A DNA stretch of 64,000 nt from Chloroflexota bacterium (GCA_016860845.1 BOKF01000011.1:62001-126000); one strand, 5' to 3'. Positions 28,117 to 37,134 are shown, counted from the stretch's first letter. Numbers and translations are program-made. Notes: generated by a model not told the origin, from the sequence alone.

Positions 28117-29607
28117 ATGGCAGATCAACTTAAGCAAGATCCAATCGAACTTAAAACCGATGTCGTCATCATCGGCGCGGGGCCGGCAGGATTGACCGCA
28201 GCCTACCAGTTGAGCAAGGTGGGCAAACAGACGATTGTTTTTGAAAAGGGATCACTGGTAGGAGGCATTGCTCGCACCGAGAATTACAAAGGGTACGGGG
28301 TGGATATCGGCGGGCACCGCTTTTTTACCAAGGTGGCCGACGTAGAGGCCATGTGGCGCGAGGTGCTGGGCGATGACTTTCTGCATCGCGCCCGGCTGTC
28401 GCGGATCTACTATAAAAACAAGTTTTTTTATTACCCGATCCGCTTTTTTGATGCCTTACTCAAATTGGGCCTGGTCGAGAGTATTCGCATCGGCCTGAGT
28501 TACATCTGGGTGCGTTTGCGCCCCTATCCCAAAGAGGAAAATCTTGAAGAGTGGGTTTCTAATCGCTTTGGCAAGCGGCTGTACCAGATTTTCTTCAAAA
28601 CCTATACCGAAAAAGTGTGGGGCGTTCCCTGCACCGAAATCAAGGCTGAGTGGGCAGCCCAACGCATCAAGGGCCTCTCGCTGACGACGGCAGTCAAAAA
28701 TGCCCTCTTCAACTCCGAGAGCCAATCGGTCAAAACGTTGATTGACGCCTTTGACTATCCCCGGCGCGGGCCGGGCATGCTCTGGCAGCGAGTCCAGGAG
28801 TTAATCGAAGCTCAGAGTCATCGTGTTTTTTTGGAGAACGAGGTGGTCGAGCTGCAAATGAACGGCCGGCGGGTCAAGCAGCTTGTTTCGACCGGCCCCA
28901 ACGGGTCCACGATTGCCAGCGGCGATCACTTCATCTCCAGCATGCCGCTGAGCGAACTGATTTTAAAGATGAAGCCGGCGCCGGCCCCGGAGATTGTCGC
29001 AGCAGCCCGTAAGCTGAGTTACCGTGACTTTTTAACGGTGGCCTTGATTGTGCGGCGGGATGACCTTTTTCCTGATAATTGGATTTATGTTCATAGCCCT
29101 GAAGTTCAAGTGGGCCGGATTCAAAACTTTAAGAACTGGAGTCCTGACATGGTGCCCGACCCCGGCACATCCTGTATCGGTCTCGAATATTTCTGCAACG
29201 AGGACGATGCCCTGTGGCGGATGTCTGATCCTGATTTAATCGCGCTGGGCCGGCGCGAACTGGCTCAATTGGGCCTGGTGGAGGAAGCCGACGTGCTGGA
29301 TGGAGTCGTGTTCCGCCAACCCAAAGCCTACCCCGTTTATACGGGCGAGTATAAAGTCTATCTGGAGGTGATCAAAGCTTATCTTAACTCCATTGAAAAT
29401 TTGCAGACAACCGGGCGCAACGGCCTGCATATGTATAACAATCAAGATCACTCCATGCTGACTGCCATGCTGGCCGTTAAAAACATCCTCGGCGAAAGCC
29501 ACGACCTCTGGGTGGTCAACACCGAACGCTCGTACCACGAGGAAATCCGTATTCCTGCTTCGTCCCCCTTTCCGGGGGTAACGCCGCAGGCGAAGGAGGG
29601 TGTATGA
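28117..29607 (+). CDS. FAD-dependent oxidoreductase, UDP-galactopyranose-mutase-like / amino-oxidase family
   Basis: 496 aa. The N-terminal Rossmann motif is VVIIGAGPAGLTAAYQL (about residues 15-31) followed by VFEKGSLVGGIART, typical of NAD(P)-binding_8/UGM-like flavoproteins. GVDIGGHRFF and YYPIRFFDALLKLG resemble the UGM family, but the protein is longer than the usual ~370-390 aa. The end has a GLHMYNNQDHSMLTAM flavin-binding segment. The last 17 residues are encoded by a C-rich/G-rich repeat string. The GT2 gene begins within its stop codon (ATGA), so the two are co-translated. In this setting it may isomerise or oxidise a nucleotide sugar or lipid carrier. The substrate is not shown by sequence. 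Confidence 0.75.
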   Translation: MADQLKQDPIELKTDVVIIGAGPAGLTAAYQLSKVGKQTIVFEKGSLVGGIARTENYKGYGVDIGGHRFFTKVADVEAMWREVLGDDFLHRARLSRIYYKNKFFYYPIRFFDALLKLGLVESIRIGLSYIWVRLRPYPKEENLEEWVSNRFGKRLYQIFFKTYTEKVWGVPCTEIKAEWAAQRIKGLSLTTAVKNALFNSESQSVKTLIDAFDYPRRGPGMLWQRVQELIEAQSHRVFLENEVVELQMNGRRVKQLVSTGPNGSTIASGDHFISSMPLSELILKMKPAPAPEIVAAARKLSYRDFLTVALIVRRDDLFPDNWIYVHSPEVQVGRIQNFKNWSPDMVPDPGTSCIGLEYFCNEDDALWRMSDPDLIALGRRELAQLGLVEEADVLDGVVFRQPKAYPVYTGEYKVYLEVIKAYLNSIENLQTTGRNGLHMYNNQDHSMLTAMLAVKNILGESHDLWVVNTERSYHEEIRIPASSPFPGVTPQAKEGV

Positions 29608-30575
29608 CTACTCCCTGCCCGGTTATTTCGGTGGTAATCCCGCTGCTGAATGAAGAGGGTAACTTAAAGCTGCTCCACCAGAAACTGACTGAAGTTTTGG
29701 CGGCCATGGGCCAGCCTTACGAAATTATTTTTATTAACGATGGCAGCACTGATGCCTCGGCGCACATCTTAAACGAGTTATTTCAAGCCGACCCGGCCGT
29801 CCAGGTGATCCACTTTCAACAAAATTTTGGCAAAACGGCGGGCCTGGTGGCCGGCTTTCGCCACAGCCGGGGCGAAATCATCATTACCCTCGATGCCGAC
29901 CTGCAAGACGACCCGGCTGAAATTCCGGCCATGCTGGCCAAGCTGAACGAGGGTTTTGATCTGGTGGCAGCCTGGCGTTATGATCGCCAGGACCCGATTG
30001 ATAAAACCTGGCCGTCGCGGATTTTTAATTGGGGCGTGTCAACCTTTAGCGGCGTCCGTTTGCACGATTTTAACTGCGGCTTCAAAGTTTATCGCCGCGC
30101 CGTGACCGAACGAATTCCGCTGTACAGCGATTTCCACCGCTTTATCCCGGTGTTAGCCGTAGGCCAGGGTTTCCGCGCCGCCGAACTGCCGGTGCAGCAT
30201 CATCCCCGCCATGCCGGCGTATCCAAGTACGGCGCGGGCCGGACGATTCGCGGCTTGTTAGATTTTATTACGGTGCTGTTTCTTACCACATATCTCAAGC
30301 ACCCCCTGCGACTATTTGGGCTGGCCGGCCTGACCATGTTTGGCCTGGGGGGCCTCATCGAATTCTATCTGGCCGTCGAATGGCTCCGGCGAACTCTGGG
30401 TCTGGCCGACGTTGAGCCGATTGGCACCCGCCCACTTTTCACCGTTGGCATTTTGGCCATGATCCTGGGAATTCAACTTTTTTCGACCGGCCTCCTGGGC
30501 GAAATGATCCGTTATTTTACCTTTCGCCCGGAGCAGGAATACGCGATCAAACAGATATTGCAGCACGATAGCTGA
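29604..30575 (+). CDS. GT2 polyprenyl-phosphate glycosyltransferase (GtrB/DPM1-like)
   Basis: 323 aa. The N-terminal GT-A domain has VVIPLLNEEGNL, FINDGSTDAS, NFGKTAGLVAGF and LDADLQDDP (the DxD-type metal site). FNCGFKVYRR and HPRHAGVSKYG follow, then two C-terminal membrane helices (about 235-257 and 275-297). This layout is that of GtrB-like enzymes, which move a sugar from a nucleotide donor to undecaprenyl phosphate on the inner face. The GT-C enzymes around it need exactly such lipid-linked donors, so it is a good candidate for supplying them; this is inference. ATG overlaps the previous stop by 4 bp. The spacer after it contains TTATTTC words (30576-30605). Confidence 0.88.
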   Translation: MTTPCPVISVVIPLLNEEGNLKLLHQKLTEVLAAMGQPYEIIFINDGSTDASAHILNELFQADPAVQVIHFQQNFGKTAGLVAGFRHSRGEIIITLDADLQDDPAEIPAMLAKLNEGFDLVAAWRYDRQDPIDKTWPSRIFNWGVSTFSGVRLHDFNCGFKVYRRAVTERIPLYSDFHRFIPVLAVGQGFRAAELPVQHHPRHAGVSKYGAGRTIRGLLDFITVLFLTTYLKHPLRLFGLAGLTMFGLGGLIEFYLAVEWLRRTLGLADVEPIGTRPLFTVGILAMILGIQLFSTGLLGEMIRYFTFRPEQEYAIKQILQHDS

Positions 30576-30605
30576 CTTTTTTATTTCTGATTTCTTATTT
30601 TTCTT

Positions 30606-31205
30606 ATGGACCGACACGGCAATCGTCAAAAACATCTCAATCCAAACCCCATCCAGCGGACCTTGCTGGATAAATTTCATCGGCGCATTACGGCCCTAAC
30701 TCGCCAGACAGGTGTCACCTGCCTGCTCGACGCCGGCTGCGGCGAAGGCTTTGTGCTGAAACATTTGCAGCAGGAGCAGATCTCCCCCCTCACCCTCATG
30801 GGAGGGGACTTTAGCGCCGATGCCCTGCTGTGGGGACGCAAGCATCTGGAGCACCATGCGCCCTTGACCCAGTTTGATGTTCACCACCTGCCCTTTCCCG
30901 ACAATCACTTTCCGCTGGTCATTTGCCTGGAAGTGTTGGAGCATCTGCCCGATTCGACCGTTGGGTTACGCGAACTGGCCCGTGTTTCGGCGGAATACGT
31001 CTTGTTGAGCGTCCCGCATGAACCGTTTTTCCGGGGAGCTAATTTTTTGCGAGGCAAACATCTCCGCGCCCTGGGCAACGATCCTGAACATTTCCATAAC
31101 TACAGCGGGCAGAGCTTTAAGCGCATGGTCAGCGGCGTGGTAGATATTGTCTGGCACGGTTACTCTTTCCCCTGGCAAATTGCCCTGGGCCGCAAGCGAA
31201 AGTGA
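30606..31205 (+). CDS. Class I SAM-dependent methyltransferase (Methyltransf_11-like)
   Basis: 199 aa. Motif I is LLDAGCGEGFVLKHL (about residues 40-54). Then come MGGDFSADALLWGRKHL, FPDNHFPLVICLEVLEHL (motif II/post-I region) and LRELARVSAEYVLLSVPHEPFF. No membrane segments. It closes the flavoprotein-GT2-methyltransferase group, 30 bp after the GT2. A small C-rich/G-rich string encodes SPLTLMGGD in the middle. Likely a sugar, lipid or small-molecule methylase of the glycan pathway; target unknown. Confidence 0.8.
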   Translation: MDRHGNRQKHLNPNPIQRTLLDKFHRRITALTRQTGVTCLLDAGCGEGFVLKHLQQEQISPLTLMGGDFSADALLWGRKHLEHHAPLTQFDVHHLPFPDNHFPLVICLEVLEHLPDSTVGLRELARVSAEYVLLSVPHEPFFRGANFLRGKHLRALGNDPEHFHNYSGQSFKRMVSGVVDIVWHGYSFPWQIALGRKRK

Positions 31206-31208
31206 GAA

Positions 31209-31287
31209 AATTGTGAATGGTCCCAGAGGGATACCCTTTCGGTATGAATCGCCAATTGTGAATGGCTAACGTTCACAATTCACAATT
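31209..31287 (+). repeat. Mirrored word repeat AATTGTGAA / TTCACAATT before a start codon
   Basis: AATTGTGAATGG occurs at 31209-31220 and 31254-31265, followed by TTCACAATTCACAATT at 31272-31287. The second copy and the inverse word can form a 9-bp stem with a 9-nt loop. It ends 9 nt before the ATG of the next GT-C gene, with no ribosome binding site between. It has the same arrangement as the blocks at 51728-51812 and 57747-57836, but uses a different word. Confidence 0.65.
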
Positions 31288-31296
31288 ATTTATCCC

Positions 31297-33378
31297 ATGT
31301 CAACCAAACTCGGTTATTTTCTCATCCTAATCCTCCTTCTGGTCGCCTTTGCCCTGCGTCTCGGGCACTTACTGGCCGGTATTTTTCACATTGACGAATA
31401 CATCAGCATGTTAGCGGCGCAGATGACGGCCCAAAAAGGCGCACCCTTTCTGCCGTCGGGTCTGTTGTATCACCAGGGCCTGCTTTTGTCCTACCTGGCC
31501 GCACCCTTGATCAAATGGGCCGGATTCCGGGAGGAAATTGCGCGCTGGCCCTCTTTGCTGGCCGGCGTGCTGGCCGTGGCCGCTTTTTACCAGGTCGGCC
31601 GGCGAATTCTGTACCTCCCCCTCGCTGGCCTGTTGGCTTTAACCCTGGCCGCCTTTGATCCAGAAATGATTCTCTGGTCGGCCCGGATGCGCATGTACGC
31701 CCTGGCCAGCTTACTGATGCTGCTGGGGTTCTATTTTCTGCTGCAAGGTGTTCTTCTGCACCCTAACCGCTTTGACCGTCTGCTGGGGGTTGCGTTTTAC
31801 CTGGGTGCGATTCTGGCCCACTCCGTAGCGGTCGTGGCGCTGCCGGTCTGGAGTTTGGCCTTACTGATCGGCCTGTGGCTGGGCCAACGGAAGTTCAAGT
31901 TTAACTGGTATCGCCAAAAACCGATTATCCTGGAACTGGTCATTGCCGGGGTGCTGCTGGCCATTGGGATAGCTTTTGCGGTGGGAGGACAGATCCCGTT
32001 TTTGTCTCCTGGCGCAGCCGCCGATAGTGGTGGAAATGGGGGTGGCGGTGGTCTACAGGGAGTCTTTAATAAATTCCTGGACCCCGGCTTCAGTTGGCAG
32101 CGAATTGACGATTTTATTTATATTTACACTACCGCTGAATATTGGCCCATGTTGATTTTAGCGGCTCTGTCTTTTGGTCTGGCGCTCCTGGCCGTCATAC
32201 GCGGCCGGCTGACCCGGCGTGACCTGGCCGTTATCTGCCTGGGTTTGGTTTTTTTGCTGACCATCGCCGAATTGGGCCTGGCGCTCACTTCAACCTGGCG
32301 CAAAACCCGCTACTTGTTCATCCTTTGCCACCCTCCCTTTCTCCTCCTCGCCGCCGACGGCCTGACCCGTGTATTTGAAAAATTGCCTCGTCTTTTAACA
32401 TCTCGACCACCGACCCATTCGGCAAGCTCAGGGCAAGCCACCGACCGCCGACCGCTGAAAGGAATTCCCCTACTCCCTACTCCCTACTCCCTACTCCCTG
32501 TCTTTCTCATTGCCATCTTTTGGGCCAGTCCAGCCTTGAGTGTAGCCCTGGCCAAGGGGACGGGCGGGTACCATACCATTTTCAGGTGGGTGGGGTCGCA
32601 GTGGCAGGAAGGCGACCGGGTGATGACCGTCCATCCTTCCGCTGCTTATTTGTACCTGGGCCGCTCCGATTATTACGCGACGCAGGGCACAGCGCGGGTG
32701 TTCGCCGATGATGAGTCGGAAGAGTTAGTGGACCGCTATGTCGGCTCGACCCTGGTTGATTCAGTCGAGGGTCTGGATAAGGCCCTGGCGGAGTCATCCC
32801 GGCTCTGGTTTGTGGTGGATAATAATCGTTTGTTTAGCCGCTACGAGCCGCTCTTTATCCAGCAAGTCTTTGCTCAAATGAATGTGCAGCGCCAGGACAG
32901 TGGCGTGCTCGTTTTTTTGAGCCAGCCCTACCCGCGCCCGCTCCCAGCCGAGCCGCTGGCCGAACTTCAGGCCAACTTTAGCGATTTGATAACATTAGCC
33001 GGTTATAGTCTTAACCCGGCAGCGCTCGCCCCGGATCGAACGGTTCAATTGGCTCTGTACTGGCGGCCTCAAACTGCTCAAATTCAAAAGCCCTACAAAG
33101 TCTTTGTCCAACTGCGCGACGGGCAGAATCAAACGGTGGCCCAGGCTGACCATTTTATCTACGAGGGCCTGCTGACCGGCAGTATGATGGGCCAGCTCAA
33201 AAATCAGGGCGAATGGCTGCGCGACAGCGCCGATTTAGTCCTACCGGAGAACCTGCCGCCCGGCAGTTATCGTCTGTTTGTCGGCCTGTACGATCCCACC
33301 ACCCTGGAACGGGTTCCCCTTACTGCCGATACCAGCGGCGAAAACGCCGTCCTCTTGGAGACCATTTCCAGCCCATGA
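31297..33378 (+). CDS. GT-C (PMT/ArnT-like) membrane glycosyltransferase, first of a tandem pair
   Basis: 693 aa. TM1 (about 7-24) is followed by FHIDEYISMLAAQ with D33-E34. The extracytoplasmic part has VMTVHPSAAYLYLGRSDYYATQ, RVFADDESEELVDRYVGS and LWFVVDNNRLFSRYEPLF, all shared with the next gene and not with the other GT-C genes. One beta domain follows (ITLAGYSLNP, LALYWRPQ, VFVQLRDG, NLPPGSYRLFVGLYDPTTLERVPL). A glycine-rich loop (GGNGGGGG) lies near residue 250, and a compound word repeat is in frame at 32401-32502. It overlaps the next gene by 4 bp (ATGA). The pair is a tandem duplication. Confidence 0.82.
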   Translation: MSTKLGYFLILILLLVAFALRLGHLLAGIFHIDEYISMLAAQMTAQKGAPFLPSGLLYHQGLLLSYLAAPLIKWAGFREEIARWPSLLAGVLAVAAFYQVGRRILYLPLAGLLALTLAAFDPEMILWSARMRMYALASLLMLLGFYFLLQGVLLHPNRFDRLLGVAFYLGAILAHSVAVVALPVWSLALLIGLWLGQRKFKFNWYRQKPIILELVIAGVLLAIGIAFAVGGQIPFLSPGAAADSGGNGGGGGLQGVFNKFLDPGFSWQRIDDFIYIYTTAEYWPMLILAALSFGLALLAVIRGRLTRRDLAVICLGLVFLLTIAELGLALTSTWRKTRYLFILCHPPFLLLAADGLTRVFEKLPRLLTSRPPTHSASSGQATDRRPLKGIPLLPTPYSLLPVFLIAIFWASPALSVALAKGTGGYHTIFRWVGSQWQEGDRVMTVHPSAAYLYLGRSDYYATQGTARVFADDESEELVDRYVGSTLVDSVEGLDKALAESSRLWFVVDNNRLFSRYEPLFIQQVFAQMNVQRQDSGVLVFLSQPYPRPLPAEPLAELQANFSDLITLAGYSLNPAALAPDRTVQLALYWRPQTAQIQKPYKVFVQLRDGQNQTVAQADHFIYEGLLTGSMMGQLKNQGEWLRDSADLVLPENLPPGSYRLFVGLYDPTTLERVPLTADTSGENAVLLETISSP
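32401..32502 (+). repeat. In-frame compound repeat: ACCGACC words, TTCGGCAAGCTCAGGGC, CTACTCC words
   Basis: Three kinds of string are stacked: CGACCACCGACC and CCGACCGCCGACCGCTG words around an ATTCGGCAAGCTCAGGGCAA unit, then four CTACTCC copies. It codes for RPPTHSASSGQATDRRPLKG and a LLPTPYSLLP stretch before a membrane helix. ACCGACC words recur at 63299-63343 and CTACTCC words at 11172-11230. The tandem paralog at 33375 has no such insert at the matching place. Confidence 0.7.
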
Positions 33379-35459
33379 GCCAGGCGCGGCAAGGGTTTGC
33401 TCCTAACGGATTAACAAATCCGCCCATGCCCTGGTGGATACGCTCCATATTCTGGCTGGGGCCGCTCTTGCTCCTGGCTTTTTGGCTCCGCCTCGCTTAC
33501 CTCCTGGGGTCCGTATACTTTTTCGACGAATATATCAGCATGCTGGCCGCCCGGATGGTCGCCCAACGCGGCCTGCCGCTCCTGCCCTCCAGCCTGTTTT
33601 ATGATCACGGCCTGCTGCTCTCCTTTCTCTCCGGGGGACTGCTGGCCCTGGTGGGCTTTAAGGAAGAGATCGCCCGCTGGCCGGTCCTGCTCATGAGTGT
33701 CGTCAGTGTGGCGGCTTATTACCTGACCGCTTGGCGGCTGTTTGACTCGCGCCTGGCCGGTCTCTTGGCGGCAACGCTCGCCGCCCTGGATGAGTGGTCC
33801 ATCATTTGGGGCAGCCGGGCGCGCATGTACACCCCGGCTCACCTGTTTGTCCTGCTGGGATTGGTCTGGCTGCTGCTGGGTACAGTCAAGCGTCCCAGCC
33901 AGCGAGCACGTTACCTGGGATTGGCCTTCCTGACGCTGGCCTTACTTTCGCATACCATCGCTTTCCTGATTGTGCCGCCGCTGGCGCTGCTGCTCTTCCT
34001 CTTAACGTTAACCTACCGCCGCGACTGGCTCAGCCAACCCCGCTTATGGCAAGAAGGTCTTGTCGCGGCGCTGTTGTTGGGCTTGGTCTTGGCTGTTGTG
34101 GCGAGGGGACAGATGAGCAGCACCAACACATTGCAGGACATGTCGGCCCAGGCCTCTGCTCCGCTGGGGTTGGAGTTCCTGCGCGGCTTTTTTTTGCCCG
34201 GCCTGGAGTGGTCCCGCTTTGACAACCTGCTCGGTTTCTTTGAAACCTCGGCCTATAATTGGCTGCGGCCTCTGATTGGCCTGTCTTTGTTGATTACCCT
34301 GTACCGGCTGCTGCGGCGACGCTTCACCTTCGCCGATATCACCTTTCTTTTTCTGGCCTCCTTTGGGCTGCTGGTCATCTTTGAGATGGGGGCGCTGCTA
34401 ACGGATACGTGGAGTAAGAGCCGCTACGTTTTTATTCTGGCCCTGCCGGCTTTTTTGCTGTTGAGCGCAGGCAGTCTGGCTCGCCTGCTGGACGGCCTGG
34501 CTGCGCTCCTGGCCAGGTTGGACCAAAGGCGCTGGCTCGTAGCCGGGTCAAGGGGGGTAGCCGCCCTGGCCGGAGTGGCCTTGATTGTGGTTCAGTGGGG
34601 TTCGCCGGCCTGGGAACTGGCCCAGGCCCAGGGAACAGGGGATTACAACACTGCTTTTACGTACGTCCGCCAAAATTGGCAGCCCAGCGACCGGGTGATG
34701 ACTGTCCATCCGGCGGCGGCCTATCTCTACCTGGATCGCTGCGATTATTACGCTAACCAGGTCACCGCCCTGGTTTTGTCCGAAGGCGACGAGAGCGACA
34801 CGCCCGTGGACCGCTACACCGGCAGCCCGCTGATTGACTCCGTCGAGGAACTGAACGCCGCCCTGGGGCGGGGCCAGCGCGTCTGGTTTGTCGTAGATCA
34901 AACGCGCCTGTTCGAGCGCTTCGAGCCTTTCTTTACCCAGCAAATCCTGGCCCAGATGGACTTAATCCACCAAACCGGCACGACCCAGATTTTCTTGAGC
35001 CGGCCTTACCCCAGGCCCCTGCCCGCCGAACCCGCGGCCAATCTCGACGCCAACTTTAGCAATGTGATTCACCTGGGCGGTTACAGCTTTGACCCTACGA
35101 CGATTGCCCCCGATGGCACACTTTCCCTGGGCCTGTACTGGTGGCCCACTGGCACGCCGGCCCGCCAGCTTAAGGTTTTTGTGCAATTACGCAACGGCCA
35201 AGGCCAAAGCATCGCTCAATCGGACCACTTTTTGTTGGAAGGGTTACTGACCTTGGAGGGGTGGCATGCCTTGCAGCAAAAAGGGGAGTGGCTGCGCGAC
35301 GCTGCTCATTTACAGTTATCGCTTCCCTTGCCCGCCGCTGGTCAGCCCTACCGGTTGTACGTGGGCTTTTATGATCCAAACACCCTCGAGCGCCTGCCCC
35401 TTGTTAACGACAGCAGCGGCGAGAATGCGGTGGTCATTGATTGGCCCACACTTCCCTAA
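33375..35459 (+). CDS. GT-C (PMT/ArnT-like) membrane glycosyltransferase, second of a tandem pair
   Basis: 694 aa from ATG 33375, overlapping the previous TGA by 4 bp; an open frame from 33213 lies inside the upstream gene and is not used. TM1 (about 25-41) is followed by FFDEYISMLAARM with D51-E52. RVMTVHPAAAYLYLDRCDYYANQ, DTPVDRYTGSPLIDSVEEL and RVWFVVDQTRLFERFEPFF show it duplicates the preceding gene. One beta domain begins at IHLGGYSFDP. There are no long word repeats in it, which helps to date those in its partner as later insertions. It ends 2 bp before the stop of the convergent DUF1152 gene. Confidence 0.83.
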   Translation: MSQARQGFAPNGLTNPPMPWWIRSIFWLGPLLLLAFWLRLAYLLGSVYFFDEYISMLAARMVAQRGLPLLPSSLFYDHGLLLSFLSGGLLALVGFKEEIARWPVLLMSVVSVAAYYLTAWRLFDSRLAGLLAATLAALDEWSIIWGSRARMYTPAHLFVLLGLVWLLLGTVKRPSQRARYLGLAFLTLALLSHTIAFLIVPPLALLLFLLTLTYRRDWLSQPRLWQEGLVAALLLGLVLAVVARGQMSSTNTLQDMSAQASAPLGLEFLRGFFLPGLEWSRFDNLLGFFETSAYNWLRPLIGLSLLITLYRLLRRRFTFADITFLFLASFGLLVIFEMGALLTDTWSKSRYVFILALPAFLLLSAGSLARLLDGLAALLARLDQRRWLVAGSRGVAALAGVALIVVQWGSPAWELAQAQGTGDYNTAFTYVRQNWQPSDRVMTVHPAAAYLYLDRCDYYANQVTALVLSEGDESDTPVDRYTGSPLIDSVEELNAALGRGQRVWFVVDQTRLFERFEPFFTQQILAQMDLIHQTGTTQIFLSRPYPRPLPAEPAANLDANFSNVIHLGGYSFDPTTIAPDGTLSLGLYWWPTGTPARQLKVFVQLRNGQGQSIAQSDHFLLEGLLTLEGWHALQQKGEWLRDAAHLQLSLPLPAAGQPYRLYVGFYDPNTLERLPLVNDSSGENAVVIDWPTLP

Positions 35460-35461
35460 AT

Positions 35462-36418
35462 TCACAAGGGAACCCTACTCTCCGTTCGTTTGGCCATGCC
35501 TCTCCGCGCCGACAAGAATACCTGCAAAGCCTCCATAAACGTGTCGGTGTTTTTTAATTGAGGCAAGAATAAATTGTTAGCAGCTACCGTAGGGAGATCA
35601 AAAAACCAGTAAAGCGACATAAGCGGAGAAATCCAAAGGCGGCTGCCCTTTGTTTTATCGGTCAAGTGGAAGTTGCCGTAGTGTCCCTGAACGGCTGAGA
35701 TGATAGACGAATTGATGACACTGGGGTCTTGCACCGGCTGGCTCTGCACATACAAAACCGCCTCCTCATAAGCTCGATAACTATCCATCTGCGGGGTTAA
35801 GGAACATGCCCCCAAAAATCCACCCACTTTTGTCAAAGTAGCGATATTTTCAAAAATGTGAGCATAAGTTAAATCCTGCTCGGCTCCAAGACCCAAACAT
35901 CCGATCAGCCGAACAGGGATGTTAGTTAACTCGTTCACGACGAACAGAGAAGTAGCATCCTCAATCAAGGTACCCGTTTGCCCCTCATCACCTTTAATTA
36001 AGCTGTCTACGCCGCCATCAATTAACAAGATCCCATCAATTGACAGGTGTTCAACCAGAAGACGGTAGTTTTTCAGCAGGGGCCGGGTTCCAGTTTTTTG
36101 AAAGCACCAAATTTTGACCGATTTGTTGCGCTTTTTCTCAAACCACTGCGCCAAATACAATTCAGGAAAATAGGGCACGATGTGTTCGTATTCTGCATCA
36201 ACTCCAACCAAAGTGTTGGTCAGGCGCATCCCGCCCGTGAATCGCACAATCTCGGAGAAGCTAAAGTTAGCGAGATGAACCGTTTGCCCCCGCTTTTCTA
36301 ATTCGAAGTAGATCGGCAAACCGCAAAAAAGATCGAAGCCCCCGCCCATTCCGGCAATGAGTAAATTTTGACAGCCAGCAACCCGATCGAATATGGGTAA
36401 ATTTAGATCCATGGCCAC
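35462..36418 (-). CDS. DUF1152 domain protein
   Basis: 318 aa soluble protein. LLIAGMGGGFDLFCGLPIYFEL near residue 19 is the glycine-rich nucleotide-type loop of the DUF1152 family, followed by VHLANFSFSEI. The centre has GILLIDGGVDSLIKGDE and a TLIEDATSLFV segment, with LIGCLGLGAEQ further on. No function is established for the family, so none is assigned. GTG at 36418 or ATG at 36412 could start it; AAGGA lies upstream. The neighbour upstream on the same strand is the CYTH gene, separated by 113 bp that contain a palindrome. Confidence 0.75.
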   Translation of the reverse strand: MAMDLNLPIFDRVAGCQNLLIAGMGGGFDLFCGLPIYFELEKRGQTVHLANFSFSEIVRFTGGMRLTNTLVGVDAEYEHIVPYFPELYLAQWFEKKRNKSVKIWCFQKTGTRPLLKNYRLLVEHLSIDGILLIDGGVDSLIKGDEGQTGTLIEDATSLFVVNELTNIPVRLIGCLGLGAEQDLTYAHIFENIATLTKVGGFLGACSLTPQMDSYRAYEEAVLYVQSQPVQDPSVINSSIISAVQGHYGNFHLTDKTKGSRLWISPLMSLYWFFDLPTVAANNLFLPQLKNTDTFMEALQVFLSARRGMAKRTESRVPL

Positions 36419-36506
36419 TTCTTATCCTTGTTCTTTTTCATCGAAGCTTTTCGCCGCTTATCAAAAGTTTTTGAAGTTACAGCGCCACTTAATTTTTTCA
36501 CGTTTG

Positions 36507-36542
36507 TTCAGGAGTGAAAAAGTGCACTTTTTCACTCCTGAA
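36507..36542. repeat. 36-nt perfect palindrome providing a stop codon (GAGTGAAAAAGTGCAC family, copy 2)
   Basis: The left arm is TTCAGGAGTGAAAAAGTG and the right arm its exact reverse complement (18+18). On the minus strand its GAG TGA gives the last Glu and the stop of the CYTH gene. The 28-nt core is identical to copy 1 at 28047-28080; only the outermost bases differ. Confidence 0.8.
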
Positions 36543-37134
36543 TTGGAAATTCGGCAAACGGCCAATTCATGGCCGGATCATTGACAAAGCGATACTGCAC
36601 CGGGTGGGCGGCCTGAATCAACTCGATGTAACGGCGCGGCTCTAGATCGGCTGGAGGGAGGCCGAGGTGGTGATACAGCCGGGCAATCTCGGTGCGAGCC
36701 GCCGGGACCAGGGCCTCGTCGTCGCACAGAATCTCGATTTCAATAAAGTGGCCCAGGTGCTCCACCTCGTTCAGTTCTACGTTGGCCCGCTCGATGCGGT
36801 AGACCCGCGATTTTTTGCGCTTGACCACAAACGGCTCAAAGCCAAATCGGTCGGCAAATTGGAAAAAGGCATGGGCGTCATCTACCCCAAATTCGACCTC
36901 GTCATTCACCTCAACGTCCCCGGCGATGGCTTCCTGCTTAAAATTGACAATGGCCCGGCCCCCCTCTCGCCGCAACCGGAAGCGGTCGGCGGGCACAGGG
37001 GTCTGCTCACCGCGCCGCCGGAAGTAGATGTCTTCCTTAAGGGTCTCCCCTTTAAAAGCACCCAACTGCGCCGCTTTTGCTTCGATCACCTCAGGCTGGC
37101 GCAACCAGGCTTTTAGTTCGACTTCAAAGGCCAT
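36532..37134 (-). CDS. CYTH domain protein (class IV adenylate cyclase CyaB / thiamine-triphosphatase-like)
   Basis: 200 aa. It starts with MAFEVELKAWL, the ExExK metal/triphosphate signature (E4, E6, K8) that defines the CYTH fold. Basic strands that bind the triphosphate follow (YFRRRG, RFRLRREGG, VNFKQE), then VVKRKKSRVY, and LGHFIEIEIL with the acidic metal ligands near residues 132-137. CYTH proteins close the tunnel around inorganic or organic triphosphates; cyclase and phosphatase activities cannot be separated by these motifs. The ATG start at 37134 has AGGAG nearby on the minus strand. Its stop codon is inside the palindrome. Confidence 0.85.
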   Translation of the reverse strand: MAFEVELKAWLRQPEVIEAKAAQLGAFKGETLKEDIYFRRRGEQTPVPADRFRLRREGGRAIVNFKQEAIAGDVEVNDEVEFGVDDAHAFFQFADRFGFEPFVVKRKKSRVYRIERANVELNEVEHLGHFIEIEILCDDEALVPAARTEIARLYHHLGLPPADLEPRRYIELIQAAHPVQYRFVNDPAMNWPFAEFPIQE

